DNA of 64,000 nucleotides from Trifolium pratense (lineage: Eukaryota > Streptophyta > Magnoliopsida > Fabales > Fabaceae): assembly GCF_020283565.1 (NCBI RefSeq), contig NC_060065.1:52006409-52070408 (forward strand), written 5' to 3'. Positions 60,701 through 64,000 of the stretch are shown piece by piece. Position numbers and translations under genes: made by a program. Numbering within the stretch: the stretch's first letter is position 1; each line of letters opens with the position of its first letter. The notes beneath the pieces were generated by a model. The model worked only from the letters and a program-made list of their open reading frames with translations. It was not told where the DNA came from and searched no databases.

Positions 60701-61353
60701 TCTTCTTTTTCTCCTCCTTCTCCTTCTTCCACTTCCACTTCCTCTTCAACTTCTTCTTCTACTTCCATTTCTTCTTCAACTTCCTCTTCTTCCTCTTCAA
60801 CTTCCACTTCTTCTTCAACTTCTTCTTCCACTTCAACTTCCACTTCTTCTTCAACTTCTTCCTCTTCAAATTCTTCTTCCACTTCCTCTTCTTCAACTTC
60901 CACTTCTTCTTCCTCTTCAACTTCTTCTTCCACTTCCCCATCTTCAACATCCATTTCTTCTTCAACTTCTTCTTTCGATTCAATCTCCTTCACTCCGCTT
61001 TCTAAATATTCTTCCTCTTCTTTTTCTCCTCCTCCTCCTTCTTCCACTTCCTCTTTAACTTCTTCTTCAACTTCTTCTTCCTCCTCTTCAACTTCCACTT
61101 CTTCCTCATCAACTTCTTCTTCCACTCTCCCTTCTTCTCCTCCTACTTTGCCATCTATAGTCACCTTCGATTTCTTACACGAAACGTTCAACGGATTATT
61201 GTCATGAAAAGCCCTCTTGACTAACAATGCAGTAGGCATCTTCTGAACAGATTCATCAAACTTACTGCTACATTTTTTCAAATTCAACGACCGCGATTTG
61301 GAGTCTTGAGAAAACCCTAACTTGTTAGTAGATTTGCTAGCTTCAACACCCAT
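57795..61353 (-). CDS. G9: FRIGIDA-like protein with a large Glu/Val-rich insert and frameshifted exon 3
   Basis: Exons are 61353-59835, 59238-58762 and 57919-57795 (706 residues), phases agreeing. It starts MGVEASKSTNKLGFSQD. An in-frame ATG at 61389 would extend it, but a TTAG acceptor for the 5'UTR intron lies between (donor at 61793). VKRAFHDNNPLNVSCKKSKV is followed by about 200 residues of nearly pure Glu/Val/Gly with Met-Asp, then about 16 coiled-coil repeat units. Exon 2 carries the Frigida core (LLEQLMRISPHIEPHVREEA). The family acceptor before it reads CG instead of AG, so an in-frame acceptor 18 nt upstream (59240-59239) is assumed. Exon 3 begins DFVQTLIMKKQHIEAARFVR, but an extra base and an internal deletion lead to a stop after QENQLH. 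Exon 4 is not found. Confidence 0.8.
58387..58640. mobile_element. Dispersed repeat inserted in G9 intron 2
   Basis: Starts near ggtatggcctaactcaaccc and ends gggttgatcataattcaacc. Such tracts are common dispersed repeats in dicots, but I could not assign a superfamily or find a target duplication. It lies between exon 2 (ending 58762) and exon 3. Confidence 0.4.
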
Positions 61354-61814
61354 TATTGAACTAACATAAAACCATAAAATAGCAAACATTAATTAATACT
61401 GTACATCAGTTCAAAGAAAACAAAGGTTTCAACTTTGAATCAGAAATCAATGGAAAATTTAAAATAAGAACAAAAACAAACAAGAAGATTAATTAAAAAT
61501 AAGAAAAATCTAGAATCTAGAATAATCATCATCATCATCAAGTAGTAACATACATAACCAAGAAAATAAAGGTTTCAACTTTGAATCAGAAATGAATGGA
61601 AAATGAGTGAAATGTATGCAGCGAATGAAGTTGAGTCAAAAGAATGACGCTTTTTTCCGTTATGGCAAGAAAATATTGAGGGGTGAAAAATGAATGAGAA
61701 AAAATAAAAATAAAAAATACAAAACGACAATCTAATGTTGTGTAGTATATCATATATTGTTCCATTCCATTCGTAAAGAAAAGAGAGAGTTACCTGCAGA
61801 AGGAAGCAATTGAA

Positions 61815-61879
61815 GAAGATTCTAGAATTTGGGTGGTGAAGTGAGTCTGAGTAACTTTGTTTGTGCAAATGGGGTCCAC
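61815..61879 (-). promoter_or_regulatory. G9 upstream region: perfect HSE and GTGGACCCC box
   Basis: GAAGATTCTAGAA lies at 61815-61827 and GTGGACCCC (minus) at 61871-61879, 518 bp before the start. G9 is a distant family member, so sharing both motifs with G2 and G3 is notable. The next bases keep cataacttgctcac, part of the conserved flank. Confidence 0.5.
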
Positions 61880-62159
61880 CTCCAAAAAGGCATAACTTGC
61901 TCACCAAGTGTTGGCTCATAAATCGAGGGAGTAAGATCAACCCAATTGTACTGTCCTTGGTGTGGAACCTAAAAGTGTAGAAAAGACCCTTTTCAATGCA
62001 ACAATTTCCTTTTTCTGTTTTTTTCTTAACCGATATCCCGGGGCACTACATTAATTTTTCAATAAATTTAAAAAGTTGACTTTGGTTATAATTTGTTCAT
62101 GATATTTTATACAATTAATACTGTTATTTTTTTCATTTTAAATATTCATGATTTTTACA

Positions 62160-64000
62160 ATTAATTCATCTTCTTCCTACAAAATACATGAATACAGTTG
62201 GATTAAAAAAAAATACAAATAAACCCAAAAAAATTATTAATATTGGATGGAGGAGGTAGCGGTTGGTGAGAGGAGAAAGATGGTGGTATTGGTTGCAAAC
62301 ATAGCTTGACGGCGGAAGAGAAAAATGGGGGAAACATCTCTGGTTTGTTGAAAACAAAAGAAGAAGAAAGAAAGAACGCAGCGGCTGTTGAATGGAATGG
62401 GAGAGGCAAGATGATTTGGAAATTTAGGGTTTGAAAAATAATAAAGATTTTATTTGGGTAATAAGTTTTGGGTTTGGGCTGCAGACTCTTTTCAACCAAA
62501 TAACGGAATTTCACTTAGTCTTTACAAAATCAACTTTGTTAATTGCCACGTGGCTTAATTCCGAAAACTCTTTTAGGAATAGAACAAAATAATATAGCGC
62601 ACATCAAAGAAGAGAGTACCACGTAAAAATATATTTTAGTATTTTTAGAAAATAAATCATAGACTAAATATACTATTATTAAAAAAAAATTAATAAGGGG
62701 CAAAATAATGCTACTGATTTATACACGGGATAAATTTTAATTGATATATAAATTTTAACTATCGTATACGGGATAAATTATCACTGATAAAAAATTTAAA
62801 ATAGTTATCATGTGACACAAGTTATAACTAATAAAAATTTCAAAAACACTATTTTATACGGGATAACTACTTATAACTTACATAAATTACAACTAACTAT
62901 GATATATGGGACAAATTTTAATTGATAAAAAATTTAAAATAATTATCAAATGTAGAAAGTTCTAACCAATTACAATTTAAAAATAGGCTTAATTAGTAAA
63001 ATGGTCCCTTAAAGACATTTTTGGAGACAATGTCATTCTCTATTGTAAGAGTAACTCTATTGTTTATTGTTTATTAGAGTAACTCTATCAAATATGAAAG
63101 AGTAACTCTATCATTTCGAAACTTAAGTTTCAAATGTGTATAATATTGGAATGTAAAATACGAAATAATAGTTTTTTTATTTTAAAATGTAGGATTCAAA
63201 ATAATAATTTTTTATTTCAAAATATAGTTCATTTGGCATCAAGGTAATGTGTATTTCAAATGGTTTATTTTTTGAAATTTTTAAGCGTGTCTGTTTACTT
63301 ATTTTGAAAATTAAATTTCGACATATGTTTATATTCTAGGATCCAAACCTATTTAAGAACATAGATTTGAAACTGGACTGATATGTGCAACTTTGCAAAA
63401 AATTTTATGTTGTTGTTCTGGTCGTCAACTATAATTCACCATTTTGAAGAAAAAAATATAACAATCCACTACCTTGATTAGAGGGTTATGTTAAAACAAC
63501 AATTAAAAAGGAACATAGAGAGTATTTATAGTATAATATATATTGCATTAACTTATTATTTATTGATTTTTAATTTTTTAATACTACTTATTATAAAGTT
63601 CAATTTAATCTATGTTTTTAACTATTTTGTGTTTCAAATATAATCAATATTGTCATTCCAAAAGAAATATTTTTTTAATGTTATATTTTACATTAAATCT
63701 ATTACCCATTTGTAGTTTATTGAGAAAGTTATATAGACGGAAGAACTTTGTGGTATATGTTATATAGACAGAAGGTATATGATATTTTGGTATGTTTGCT
63801 ATAGTTGATAAGATTGAGAAAGTTGCTTGAAGAGTGCAATTGCCACCTACTGCAAAAATTCATCCAATTTTCCATTACAAATATTAACCAATGTAAATGG
63901 GATATTAGTACAACCAATTGTTAGTAATACAAAAACTGAATACACAAGTCCATAATTTCATATTTTGTGTGTGTCTGGCTAATGTTTGGGTTCAATATCT
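62160..64000. other. Right-end region, no recognisable gene
   Basis: At 62203-62514 (minus) a 103-codon frame follows a CAAACCCTAAATTTCC leader-like stretch, perhaps the 5' end of an unrelated dead gene, but no family is recognisable. At about 62720-62960 an imperfect repeat of tatacgggataaatt and aattgataaaaaatttaaaa occurs about three times. The rest is AT-rich with nothing I can name. Confidence 0.35.

Noticed and set aside
60405..61058. 217-codon Leu/Pro-rich plus-strand frame opposite G9
   Set aside because: Antisense of the GAA/GTT-rich acidic tract. Low complexity keeps several frames open.
61354..61389. Upstream in-frame start of G9 (MFAILWFYVSS)
   Set aside because: The hydrophobic extension could look like a signal anchor, but it overlaps the likely 5'UTR intron end (TATGTTAG). 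The family start MGVEAS is preferred.

Overview
This looks like nuclear DNA of a flowering plant, most likely a legume close to Medicago (inference). It is AT-rich, its genes are spliced with GT..AG introns, and the intergenic DNA is full of small plant transposons (Stowaway-like, hAT-like and Mutator-like MITEs, tRNA-derived SINEs, LINE scraps). I see no bacterial, organellar or viral gene set.

The window is dominated by one gene family. Nine head-to-tail copies, all on the minus strand, encode FRIGIDA-like proteins. I call them G1-G9 from left to right: G1 1-892 (cut by the window edge), G2 2740-5349, G3 14743-18170, G4 22721-25975, G5 29940-32658, G6 34852-38549, G7 40630-44587, G8 51320-52237 and G9 57795-61353. 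The shared plan is a 5'UTR intron; a long exon 1 with an acidic N-terminus, a bipartite basic motif (KR-x10/12-KKSK) and a coiled-coil rod of 14-residue (42-nt) repeats; exon 2 with most of the Frigida domain; a 173-nt exon 3 finishing that domain; and a short charged exon 4. Introns 1 and 2 are phase 1 and intron 3 is phase 0. Splice sites were read by eye and kept only where all reading phases agree.

G2 and G7 look complete. G3 is complete except for one extra base in exon 1. G4, G5 and G6 share an old 13-nt deletion in exon 3 that swaps the domain end for a short new tail and removes exon 4; G6 also has a frameshift and a lost splice donor. G8 is a fragment of exon 1. G9 has a huge Glu/Val tract, a displaced splice acceptor and a frameshifted exon 3. 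The rod varies from about 12 repeat units (G5) to about 40 (G6).

The cluster grew by segmental duplication. About 1.56-10.1 kb (G2 block) matches about 13.57-22.2 kb (G3 block), and 44.6-51.1 kb matches 52.2-56.6 kb (upstream of G7 and of G8). Transposons that landed in only one copy mark events after each duplication. Upstream regions share a GTGGACCCC-type box about 520-790 bp before the ATG. G2, G3 and G9 also share a perfect three-unit heat-shock-element match. If functional, the products are expected to be nuclear coiled-coil scaffold proteins. FRIGIDA itself is an Arabidopsis flowering regulator, but the role of this expanded set cannot be read from sequence.
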